Assembly: GCA_035555795.1 (NCBI GenBank)
Contig: DATMGE010000002.1
Coordinates: 1 to 21,500, forward strand
Direction of reading: 5' to 3'
Source: RCIO01 sp035555795
GTDB lineage: Bacteria; Pseudomonadota; Alphaproteobacteria; Rhizobiales; Rhizobiaceae
DNA: 21,500 bases
The position numbers and the translations under genes are program-made. Shown here one piece after another: positions 7,401-14,649 of the stretch (the first letter of the stretch is position 1; each line of letters opens with the position of its first letter). Below the pieces are notes generated by a model. That model saw only the letters and a list, made by a program, of their open reading frames with translations, had not been told where the DNA came from and made no database searches.

Positions 7401-8453
7401 TCAGTGCGCGGCCGGCGTCACATTGATGCGGATTTCCGCACGCGTCCCGTTCCGCCCATCGCCATAGGCGATTTCGCTGCCGAGATTGGTGGCCATGGCC
7501 TGCACGATGCGTGTGCCGAGGCCCGTGCCCTTGGGCTTGCCCTTGCCGTTCCAGCCGATGCCGTCATCCTCGATGGAAAGGATGGCGCCGGATTCGCCCG
7601 CCAGTTCCAGCTTGACGCGGATCTCACCCTCTGCATGCGCTGGGTAGGCGTATTTATACGCGTTGGTGAGGAGTTCGGTCACGATCATGCCCACCGAGAC
7701 CGCGCGGTCCGTCGGCATCGAGAAGGAAGCCAGGTCGAGGCGTGTCGCGCGCCCCTGGCCGGCTGCGCGCATCGAGGAGTCGAGCTCGCGCACGAGGATC
7801 GCGATGTAGGAATCCAGCTCGACCGTGCGGACATCGTCCGATGTGTAGAGGCGCCGATGCAACTGGGCGATGGCCGAGATGCGCGCCTGCGTCTCGTTGA
7901 GCGCATCGCGCGCGGTCGGATCGGCGACGGCGGAAGCCTGCATGCGCACCAGCGAAGCGGTCAGGGCGAGGCTGTTCGCCACGCGGTGGTTCACCTCCGC
8001 CAGCAGCAGCTCGGCGCGGTCGCGCGCGGCCCGTACTTCCTGCTCGGCCTTTTCCTTGGCGCGGCCGAGCTGCGCTTTCGCAACCGCCTGGTCGATCGCC
8101 TTGGTCAGGAGGGGAAGAAAATCGTCGCCGACGCTCTTGTGGACATAGTCGGCCGCACCGGTTTTCATCGCCTCCACGGCGATGGAGGTTTCCGACGATC
8201 CGGTCACATAGACGACCGGCGGCGCGTCGGGGATCTGGCTGAGTTGCGTGAGCATGCCGAGGCCCGTGCCCGAGGCGAGATAGTGGTCGAGGATGACCGC
8301 ATCGATTCCGCCGGCGGCGATGCGCTGAAGCCCGGCGCCGGCATCGTTGATGTTTTCCACGACATAGCCGCTGCGACCGAGCGCGCGCGCTACCAGGCGC
8401 GCCAGCGCGTCGTCGTCGTCGATATGCAGGATGCGCAGGGCGTTGCTATCCAA
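7401..8453 (-). CDS. receiver-HisKA_2 histidine kinase fusion
   Basis: A 350-residue soluble protein with an N-terminal receiver domain (1-125) joined to a HisKA_2/HATPase kinase. The receiver has acidic residues Asp12-Asp14, the likely phosphoacceptor Asp56 (VILDHYLA), Thr84 and Lys106. The kinase has the phosphorylatable His156 in LLAEVNHRVANSLAL, the N-box TELLTNAYKYA (Asn264), EDDGIGW near 297-301 and the GTGLGTRI ATP lid. It lacks a transmembrane or sensor domain, so its input is probably phosphorylation of the receiver. The start is TTG at 8453, directly after the TGA of the preceding gene (8454-8456), with GGAG about ten bases upstream inside that gene. No output regulator for this kinase is encoded next to it. 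Confidence 0.92.
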   Translation of the reverse strand: MDSNALRILHIDDDDALARLVARALGRSGYVVENINDAGAGLQRIAAGGIDAVILDHYLASGTGLGMLTQLSQIPDAPPVVYVTGSSETSIAVEAMKTGAADYVHKSVGDDFLPLLTKAIDQAVAKAQLGRAKEKAEQEVRAARDRAELLLAEVNHRVANSLALTASLVRMQASAVADPTARDALNETQARISAIAQLHRRLYTSDDVRTVELDSYIAILVRELDSSMRAAGQGRATRLDLASFSMPTDRAVSVGMIVTELLTNAYKYAYPAHAEGEIRVKLELAGESGAILSIEDDGIGWNGKGKPKGTGLGTRIVQAMATNLGSEIAYGDGRNGTRAEIRINVTPAAH

Positions 8454-8900
8454 TCAGGTCGTCTCCGGAACCTGGATGACCGAGAAGAAGAGGCCAAGCT
8501 GCCTGATGGCATTGGCGAAATTCTCATAGTCGACCGGCTTGGTGATGTAGACATTGGCACCGAGATCGTAGCAGCGCCGGATCTCGCGATCGTCGTCGGT
8601 GGTCGTCAGCACGACGACCGGCGTACGCTTCGTATGCGTATTGGTCTTGACCTTCTCCAATATGTCGACGCCGGTCATGTCCGGCAGGTTGAGGTCGAGC
8701 AGCACCAGCATCTGCTTGCCGGAGCTCACCTCGCCGGAGCGGTCCGTGCCGAGAATGAAGTCGAGCGCGGCCGTGCCATTGGTGAAGGGCAGGATCGGAT
8801 TGTTGACGCCCGCTCGCCTGATATTCTTCTCAATCAGGCGGGCATGGCCCTCGTCATCCTCGATCATCACGATCGTGACGGCTTTTCCTTCATTGCTCAA
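8454..8900 (-). CDS. single-domain response regulator
   Basis: A 148-residue stand-alone receiver protein of the CheY/Rcp1-like type, with no DNA-binding or enzymatic output domain. The acidic pocket is EDDE (14-17), the phosphoacceptor is Asp69 in LLDLNLPDMTG, the conserved Thr is at 99-100 (VVVLTTTDD), and Lys121 lies in ITKPVDYENF. Such proteins typically shuttle phosphate between kinases. Here the cognate partners are probably the CHASE3 kinase upstream and the receiver-kinase fusion downstream. Its start overlaps the end of the CHASE3 kinase gene by 11 bases, and its stop abuts the next gene, so all three are likely made from one message with coupled translation. Confidence 0.93.
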   Translation of the reverse strand: MSNEGKAVTIVMIEDDEGHARLIEKNIRRAGVNNPILPFTNGTAALDFILGTDRSGEVSSGKQMLVLLDLNLPDMTGVDILEKVKTNTHTKRTPVVVLTTTDDDREIRRCYDLGANVYITKPVDYENFANAIRQLGLFFSVIQVPETT

Positions 8901-10386
8901 CGTTGTTACTCCTTACGATACTGCGGATATCCGTTGGCAGGATAACGGAAAAGGTCGTTCCTTCTCCGAATTCGGATGTCAGTTTGACGTCACCGCCCAT
9001 GTTTCGCACGAGCGAGCGCACATGGGCCAGCCCGATGCCCTCGCCGGGCTTGTCCTGCGTGCCGGCGCGGCGGAACAGGTCGAAGACACGCTGGTGATCC
9101 TGTTCGGCGATGCCGCGTCCATTGTCGGCCACGTCGATCTGCACGCGGTTGCCCCGCAACGGCCTGGCGGCGATATTGATATGAATGGGGCGGTCCGCGC
9201 GATATTTGACGGCATTGTCGAGGAGATTGCCGAAAATCTGCTCGAGCGAGAAGCGATCGCCGACGATCGGCGGAATTTTCGCGGAGACGACGACCTCGCC
9301 TTCGGATTCGGCAACCTGATGACGAACGCTGGCGGCTGCGTTTTCCAGCAGTTCGCCCATCTCGATCGTCTCCGGCTTGATCTGCCGGCGGCCCTCGCGC
9401 GAGATTTTCAGGATCGCATTGATCAGGCCGTCCATCTTCTTGGTCGAGGCGCGGATGAAGCCGATTGCCTCGGGCAGGTCTTCCGCGGCAGCGGTCCGGG
9501 CCTCGTGGATCGACTGCTCGCTCAGCGGCTCGCCATCTGCAAGCACATAGGACTGGACCGTCTTCATCGTCTGGTCGAGCTCGCTGGTGAAGCCCATGAT
9601 GTTGACGAGCGGCGCGCGCAGGTCGTGCGTCACGATATAGGCGAAACGCTGGATTTCCTCATTGGCGCGCAGGAGGTCCTCCGTCCGTTCCTCCACCCGT
9701 TCCTCCAGTGCATCGTTGAGGACTTCGAGTTCGGCTCGCGCAGCGACGATCTCGCGCGTATAGCGCATGGCCGCGAACAGGGCGCCACCCGCAACGGCGA
9801 TGATGAACAGACCGCCGACGATCGTCACCCATCGCAGCGCGCTGGTATTTGCGCGGTGCACCTCGACGCGATTGCCCACCAGTGCATCAGCCGTGGCGAT
9901 GATCCGGTCGAGCAGCGTGCGGGCGTCGTCCATCGCGGCCTTTCCGCGATTGGTGCGGATGATCTCGATGGCCTCGTTCGTGCGGCCTTCCCGATGCAGC
10001 CGGATCGTTTCGTCGATCTCGCCGATCTTGCTGGCGATGGCCTGGCCCAGCCGGTCGAGGCTTGATGCTTCCTGCGTGGCGCCCAGCATGGCCTTGAGGC
10101 CCTCATAGGAGGTGATCACATCTCCGCGGCCTACCTCATAGGGCTCGAGATAGGCTTCGTCGGAGGTCAGGATGAAGCCGCGCTGGCCCGTCTCCATGTC
10201 CTGGAGATCCTTCCGCACGGCGACCGCCACCGTGCGTATGTCACGCGCCTGTAGCACATCGTCGAAATATTGTTCCGACCGTTCGATCAGCCACCAGGAC
10301 GTGATGACAATGGACAGCAGCGCCAGGAAACCAGCGAGAAACAGCCCCAGCGTTGTCCAGATGAAGGCGGTACGGGCTATCGGCAT
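8890..10386 (-). CDS. membrane CHASE3 sensor histidine kinase
   Basis: A 498-residue inner-membrane kinase. A transmembrane helix (about 11-33) is followed by a periplasmic CHASE3 domain (about 40-175; note DMETGQRGFILTSDEAYLEPYE), a second helix (185-207) and a coiled coil (210-245). The HisKA domain has His254 in FAYIVTHDLRAPLVNIMGF. The HATPase domain has the N-box GNLLDNAVKY (Asn391), DNGRGI and GEGIGLAHVRSLV. CHASE3 is an extracytoplasmic sensor domain whose ligand is generally unknown. ATG 10386 is chosen because TM1 then starts close to the N-terminus; in-frame ATGs at 10530 and 10551 would add a basic tail of doubtful reality. It is the first gene of the signalling operon and diverges from the 5'-nucleotidase gene. 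Confidence 0.9.
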   Translation of the reverse strand: MPIARTAFIWTTLGLFLAGFLALLSIVITSWWLIERSEQYFDDVLQARDIRTVAVAVRKDLQDMETGQRGFILTSDEAYLEPYEVGRGDVITSYEGLKAMLGATQEASSLDRLGQAIASKIGEIDETIRLHREGRTNEAIEIIRTNRGKAAMDDARTLLDRIIATADALVGNRVEVHRANTSALRWVTIVGGLFIIAVAGGALFAAMRYTREIVAARAELEVLNDALEERVEERTEDLLRANEEIQRFAYIVTHDLRAPLVNIMGFTSELDQTMKTVQSYVLADGEPLSEQSIHEARTAAAEDLPEAIGFIRASTKKMDGLINAILKISREGRRQIKPETIEMGELLENAAASVRHQVAESEGEVVVSAKIPPIVGDRFSLEQIFGNLLDNAVKYRADRPIHINIAARPLRGNRVQIDVADNGRGIAEQDHQRVFDLFRRAGTQDKPGEGIGLAHVRSLVRNMGGDVKLTSEFGEGTTFSVILPTDIRSIVRSNNVEQ

Positions 10387-10522
10387 GACAAGACTATGAT
10401 GGACCCTCTTTCCCCAGATGACAGTTTTCCACTGCCGTTGCCAGCGAAAACCGATGCGCGCGAAATGACGAGCGCAGGTTTCGCATCCGCCCCGCAACGC
10501 ATTGTGGCTTGAGCGGTTTCGC

Positions 10523-10538
10523 TTGACCATCCGGTCAA
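10523..10538. promoter_or_regulatory. short palindrome in a divergent promoter region
   Basis: TTGACC-ATCC-GGTCAA is a perfect 6-base inverted repeat with a four-base centre. It lies between the divergent kinase operon and 5'-nucleotidase gene (gap 10387-10658), about 120 bases from the nucleotidase start. It has the size of a regulator half-site pair, but no regulator can be named. Further hairpins in the same leader are CCGGC-GTGAT-GCCGG (10590-10604) and GGCGGC-ATGC-GCCGCC (10625-10640). The latter ends six bases before the AGGAGG ribosome binding site. Confidence 0.3.
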
Positions 10539-10658
10539 AGGTGAGAAACATCCTGCGTGTGGCCGCTCTGCAACGGGGCGACCAGCGACCCGGCGTGATG
10601 CCGGCAGGTTCAACGGATCAACAGGGCGGCATGCGCCGCCATTCCAGGAGGCCTTGCA

Positions 10659-12332
10659 ATGTCGAACAATGAAAGCAAAACAGCATCACTCGGTCGCCGC
10701 CATTTCCTCAAGGTGGCGGGTGCGAGCCTGGTCGTAGCGGGCGCGGCCGGCACCGGCATGTTCCGCATGACGACCGCGAACGCGCAGGGCGCGTTCACGC
10801 TCAACGTCCTGCATATCAACGACCTGCATTCACGCATTGAGTCGATCGGCCGCACGGACAGCACCTGCTCGGTGAAGGATGCCGAGGAGAACAAGTGTTT
10901 CGGCGGCGTCGGCCGCCTGGCCACCAAGGTCTGGGAGCGCCGCAAGGCGCTGGAGGACGGCGGCGCGCATGTCGTCACGCTGGATGCCGGCGACCAGTTT
11001 CAGGGCTCGCTCTTCTACACGACCTATCATGGCAAGGCCGAAGCCGAGTTCATGAACAAGATCGGCTTCGACGTCATGGCGGTGGGCAACCATGAATTCG
11101 ACAATGGACCCGATACGCTCGCCGATTTCATCGACCTCGTGGAGTTCCCGGTCGTCTCCGGCAACATCAAGGTCGCCGACGGCCAGAAGCTTTCCGGCAA
11201 GATCAAGGAATGGACGATCCTCGATGTGGGCGGCGAGAAGGTCGGCATCCTGTCGGTGCTGACACCCGATACCGCCAACATCTCCTCGCCCGGCGCAGGC
11301 GTCACCTTCGGCGAGGAGATCGCCTATCTGAAGGATGCGGTCGGCCGTATCCGCGGCGAGGGCGTGAACAAGGTCATCCTGCTGTCGCATGTCGGCTTCC
11401 TGAAGGATCAGGAAATCGCCGCCGCGGTCGAGGGCATTTCCGCCATCGTCGGCGGTCACAGCCACACGCTCCTGTCCAACACGGTGGAGGGCGCCCCCGC
11501 TTATGCCACACTGGTGCAGAACCCCGCCGGCAAGGCGGTGCCGATCGTGCAGGCCTATGCCTATTCGAAATATCTCGGTGAACTTGCGCTGACCTTCGAT
11601 GAGGACGGCTACATCACCGACGCCAAGGGCGACACGATCGTGCTTGACGGTTCGGTCACGCCCGACGAGGGCATCGAGGCGCGCATCAAGGAACTCGCCG
11701 CCCCAATCGAGCAGATGAAGGCGACGCAGATCGGTGAGGTCACGGCGGTGATCGACGGCAGCCGCGAGACCTGCCGTGCGCAGGAATGCGCCATGGGCGT
11801 GCTGGTCACCGATGCGATGCTGGCGCGCACGGCGGATCAGGGCATGACGATCGCCATCACCAATGGCGGCGGCCTGCGCGCCTCGATCGATGCCGGTACC
11901 GCGACCGTGGGCGACGTGCTGTCGGTACTGCCGTTCCAAAACACGCTGGCGACCATGAAGCTGGCCGGTGCAGACATCGTCGCTGCGCTCGAGGCCGCCG
12001 TAAGCGGTATCGAGGAAGGCGCGGGCAAATTCCCGCAGGTCGGCGGCCTGCGTTTCACGCTCGACAAGTCGGTCGCGCCCAATGCCGGCCGCGTCAGCAA
12101 GGTCGAGGTGAAGGAGGGCGATGCCTGGGTGGCGATCGATCCGGCCAAGGTCTATGGCGTCGCCACCAACAACTTCATGCGCGGCGGCGGCGACGGCTAC
12201 AAGGTCTTCGCCGAGAAGTCGACGGACTTCTACGATTTCGGCCCGGGGCTGGAGGAAGTGGTGGCGGAATATCTCGCCAACAACGTGCCCTACACGCCGA
12301 AGACCGAAGGCCGCATCGTCATGGCGAACTGA
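10659..12332 (+). CDS. Tat-exported 5'-nucleotidase / metallophosphoesterase
   Basis: A 557-residue periplasmic enzyme of the UshA/5'-nucleotidase family, expected to hydrolyse nucleotides or related phosphoesters. The N-terminus is a twin-arginine signal (LGRRHFLKVAG, residues 11-21) with a hydrophobic stretch and a likely cleavage site near ANAQG (40-44). The metal-binding motifs are in order: NDLH (54-57), DAGDQFQG (109-116), GNHEFD (143-148), LSHVGF (242-247) and GGHSH (265-269). The C-terminal nucleotide-binding domain has NGGGLRASI (402-410), LPFQNTL and NNFMRGGGDGY (504-514). Two close cysteine pairs (Cys70/Cys80, Cys372/Cys377) could be disulfides. The start follows AGGAGG at 10646-10651. 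It appears to be a single-gene unit; exact substrate preference, including UDP-sugars, is not visible. Confidence 0.93.
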   Translation: MSNNESKTASLGRRHFLKVAGASLVVAGAAGTGMFRMTTANAQGAFTLNVLHINDLHSRIESIGRTDSTCSVKDAEENKCFGGVGRLATKVWERRKALEDGGAHVVTLDAGDQFQGSLFYTTYHGKAEAEFMNKIGFDVMAVGNHEFDNGPDTLADFIDLVEFPVVSGNIKVADGQKLSGKIKEWTILDVGGEKVGILSVLTPDTANISSPGAGVTFGEEIAYLKDAVGRIRGEGVNKVILLSHVGFLKDQEIAAAVEGISAIVGGHSHTLLSNTVEGAPAYATLVQNPAGKAVPIVQAYAYSKYLGELALTFDEDGYITDAKGDTIVLDGSVTPDEGIEARIKELAAPIEQMKATQIGEVTAVIDGSRETCRAQECAMGVLVTDAMLARTADQGMTIAITNGGGLRASIDAGTATVGDVLSVLPFQNTLATMKLAGADIVAALEAAVSGIEEGAGKFPQVGGLRFTLDKSVAPNAGRVSKVEVKEGDAWVAIDPAKVYGVATNNFMRGGGDGYKVFAEKSTDFYDFGPGLEEVVAEYLANNVPYTPKTEGRIVMAN

Positions 12333-12390
12333 GACACCTTGGCGCTTGCTCTCCTCCACGGAGGCGGCCTGCGATCCATCGGCACCGGAG

Positions 12391-12436
12391 CCCCTCATCG
12401 CCCTGCCGGGCACTTCTCCCCGTAAACGGGGAGAAG
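12391..12436. repeat. rhizobial RIME-like palindromic repeat, likely bidirectional terminator
   Basis: Two adjacent hairpins: GCCC-TGCC-GGGC (12400-12411), then a perfect 10-base stem CTTCTCCCCG (12413-12422) and CGGGGAGAAG (12427-12436) around a TAAA loop. The leading CCCCTCATCG plus this double palindrome matches the pattern of the intergenic mosaic elements known from Rhizobium and relatives. It sits between two convergent genes, where the strong stem could end transcription from both sides. Confidence 0.65.
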
Positions 12437-12473
12437 AACGCTGTGCTTTGCGCCTTCTCTGTGATGCGGGCGC

Positions 12474-13427
12474 CTACATGCCCAAGCGCGCCTTCGCAGC
12501 GGCATATTCTGCGGCAAGGCGGTCGATGAGCGTCGCGGCGGGCACCACCGCATCCACCGCGCCGATCCCCTGTCCGCAGCCCCATATATACTTCCATGCC
12601 TTCGTCGCCGAATTGGCGAAATCCATGGTCGAGGGGTCGGATTGCGGGAGATTGTCGGGGTCGAGCCCCTGCGCGACGATCGAGCCGCGCAGATAGTTGC
12701 CGTGCACGCCGGTGAAGAGGTTGGAATAGACGATGTCGGCAGCCTTCGAGGCCACTACCATCTGCTTGTAGTCGTCGTCCGCGCGCGCTTCCCGCGTGGC
12801 GATGAAGGGCGAGCCGACATAAGCGAGGTCCGCACCCATCGCCTGTGCCGCGAGCACCGCGCCCCCATTGGCGATGGCGCCGGAGAGCAGCAGCGGCCCG
12901 TTGAACCATTGCCGGATTTCCTGCACCAGCGCGAAGGGCGAGAGCGTGCCGGCATGGCCGCCCGCGCCGGCGGCCACCGCGATGAGCCCATCCGCGCCCT
13001 TCTCGATCGCCTTGCGGGCGTGGCGGTCGTGAATGATGTCGTGCAGCACGATGCCGCCATAGGAATGCACCGCCTCATTCACCTCCGGCACGGCGCCCAG
13101 CGAGGTGATGACGATCGGAACCTTGTATTTCACGCATAGCGCAAGGTCGTGTTCAAGGCGCGGATTCGACTTGTGCACGATCTGGTTGACCGCGAAGGGA
13201 GCCGCCGGCCCGCCGGGATTGGCGCGATCATGGGCTGCCAGTTCCTCGGTCATCTGCGCCAGCCATTCGTCGAACTGCGCTTCGGGACGGGCATTGAGCG
13301 CCGGGAAGGAGCCCACTACGCCGGCCTTGCACTGCGCCAGCACCAGCGGCGGATGGGAGATGATGAAGAGAGGCGCTGCGACGACGGGCAGGCGCAACCT
13401 GTCGGTCAGGATTTCAGGCAACGCCAT
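12474..13427 (-). CDS. nitronate monooxygenase family flavoprotein
   Basis: A 317-residue FMN enzyme of the nitronate monooxygenase (formerly 2-nitropropane dioxygenase) family, a TIM-barrel protein that oxidises alkyl nitronates. Family landmarks are LPVVAAPLFIIS (13-24), GVVGSFPALNARP (36-48), the NQIV strand (81-84), ADGLIAVAAGAGGHAGT with candidate catalytic His158, the FMN-phosphate region LLLSGAIANGGAV and AQAMGADLAYVGSPFIAT, and the C-terminal CGQGIGAV. ATG 13427 follows GGAGGAG; the open frame extends upstream to 13499 without a better start. It is convergent with the nucleotidase and divergent from the membrane protein gene. Many relatives have never been tested on nitronates, so the physiological substrate is open. 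Confidence 0.9.
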   Translation of the reverse strand: MALPEILTDRLRLPVVAAPLFIISHPPLVLAQCKAGVVGSFPALNARPEAQFDEWLAQMTEELAAHDRANPGGPAAPFAVNQIVHKSNPRLEHDLALCVKYKVPIVITSLGAVPEVNEAVHSYGGIVLHDIIHDRHARKAIEKGADGLIAVAAGAGGHAGTLSPFALVQEIRQWFNGPLLLSGAIANGGAVLAAQAMGADLAYVGSPFIATREARADDDYKQMVVASKAADIVYSNLFTGVHGNYLRGSIVAQGLDPDNLPQSDPSTMDFANSATKAWKYIWGCGQGIGAVDAVVPAATLIDRLAAEYAAAKARLGM

Positions 13428-13530
13428 GCGGGTCTCCTCCGATGAATTGACGTGTGCGTAAACGTCATTCGATTTATCCAGATCGTGCCTGAGCCGCAAG
13501 GCTGAGCGGGAACTACGTCGTTATCCTCCG

Positions 13531-14649
13531 TTGCCTGTCGTCGCATCAGCGTCTAACGATAGGGAAAGCGAAGCGGAGAGGCGCTGGAATTTGGACGCGA
13601 TCGAGCGGGCGATCAGGAACGCTTTGGAAAAGGGCAATGCAGACGACCGCGTCTTTCGCGAGCGCGTCTACCGTGTCGCTTATTCGTCCCTCCAGCGGGC
13701 GATGGAAGACAATCCGCGCATCGACGCGCAGGGTGCGGCCCGCCGCCGTGAGCTGTTCAAGCAGCATGTCGTCGCCATAGAGCGCGAATATATGCCGGCG
13801 CTGGAGGCTGAACAGGCCGTGCCGGACATGCCGGCCCCCGCGCCTTTGCCGGACGAGGTTTCGCCCGTCGGGCCGGATCGGCGGCAGGCCGCCGGTACAT
13901 CGTCGCTCGACGTCGCGCCGGGCGAAGGCAGAAGCCCGTCGCCGGCGCGCGAGGACGCTGGCGAACTGTCGCTGGGCGAACGCGACCGGCTCGATGCGCG
14001 CACGTTCCGAGCCGAGCGGCGACGGCCCTATGCGCTGCTCTTTTCCGTCTTCACCGTGCTGGCCGCACTTGCCATCGGCCTGTGGTGGTATGCGCCGCTT
14101 GTATTTGGTCCGGGTGGTGGCGGGGTCGCCAATCCCCCCGCAACGCTGGAGGAAGAATCCTTCACGCCCGAGGATGACGGCGAGCCGGACACCGTGCTGC
14201 CGGGCACCGAGGTGCTGAACTGGATCGACGTGTTCGAACCCTCCGATCCCGCGAGCATCCGCGCGCCGGGCGGCACGTCGGCCGAGGTCGCCTCCGATGC
14301 CGGCGAAGCCTTTCTGCGCATCCGCTCCACCAGCGAAGGCGCGGCCATCGGCTTCGACATCGGCGAGGGGACGTTGCAGCGGCTTGCAGGCAAGACCGCC
14401 ATCTTCAGCATAGACGCCCGCAGCGAGGAGCAGCGCGAGACGCAGATTTCCATCGCCTGCGACTTTGCCGGCCTGGGCGATTGCGGCCGCCGCCGCTACC
14501 TGCTTGCCGCCGAGCGTGGCGAATATCTCTTCGAGGTCGCCATCCCCTCCGGCACGCCCGCTGGCGCGGGCTCCATCGAGATCGTTCCCGATATCGCCAA
14601 TGAGGGGCGGCCGGTCGACATCTTCGCCATCCGCGTCGCCGTGCAATAG
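13531..14649 (+). CDS. uncharacterised single-pass membrane protein
   Basis: I do not recognise this 372-residue protein. Residues 17-95 form a charged helical domain (WNLDAIERAIRNALEKG..., RVFRERVYRVAYSSLQRAM, RRRELFKQHVVAIEREY). Residues 96-165 are a Pro/Ala/Glu/Arg linker. Residues 167-191 are one hydrophobic helix after ERRRP, so the N-terminus is likely cytoplasmic. Residues 200-372 would be periplasmic, with an acidic segment and a beta-rich domain reminiscent of carbohydrate-binding jelly-rolls (VLNWIDVFEPSD to IFAIRVAVQ), including Cys310 and Cys318. The first start is TTG 13531 without a good ribosome site. TTG 13591 is preceded by GGAGAGG and may be the real start, removing 20 residues. 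The stop directly abuts the stop of the convergent ligase gene. Confidence 0.8.
   Translation: MPVVASASNDRESEAERRWNLDAIERAIRNALEKGNADDRVFRERVYRVAYSSLQRAMEDNPRIDAQGAARRRELFKQHVVAIEREYMPALEAEQAVPDMPAPAPLPDEVSPVGPDRRQAAGTSSLDVAPGEGRSPSPAREDAGELSLGERDRLDARTFRAERRRPYALLFSVFTVLAALAIGLWWYAPLVFGPGGGGVANPPATLEEESFTPEDDGEPDTVLPGTEVLNWIDVFEPSDPASIRAPGGTSAEVASDAGEAFLRIRSTSEGAAIGFDIGEGTLQRLAGKTAIFSIDARSEEQRETQISIACDFAGLGDCGRRRYLLAAERGEYLFEVAIPSGTPAGAGSIEIVPDIANEGRPVDIFAIRVAVQ

Noticed and set aside
7368..10065. Plus-strand open frames of 525 and 488 codons across the signalling operon
   Set aside because: They lie opposite three well-recognised kinase and receiver genes and show mirror-image codon composition, not protein motifs.
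10830..12413. 527-codon minus-strand open frame across the nucleotidase gene
   Set aside because: It is the shadow of a conserved gene with Tat signal and metal motifs; the translated text is low-complexity His/Arg/Asp-rich.
13509..13532. GGAAC...CGTT resembling an EcfG general stress promoter before the membrane protein gene
   Set aside because: The spacing is 15 bases, shorter than the usual 16-17, and the -10 part would overlap one of the candidate start codons.
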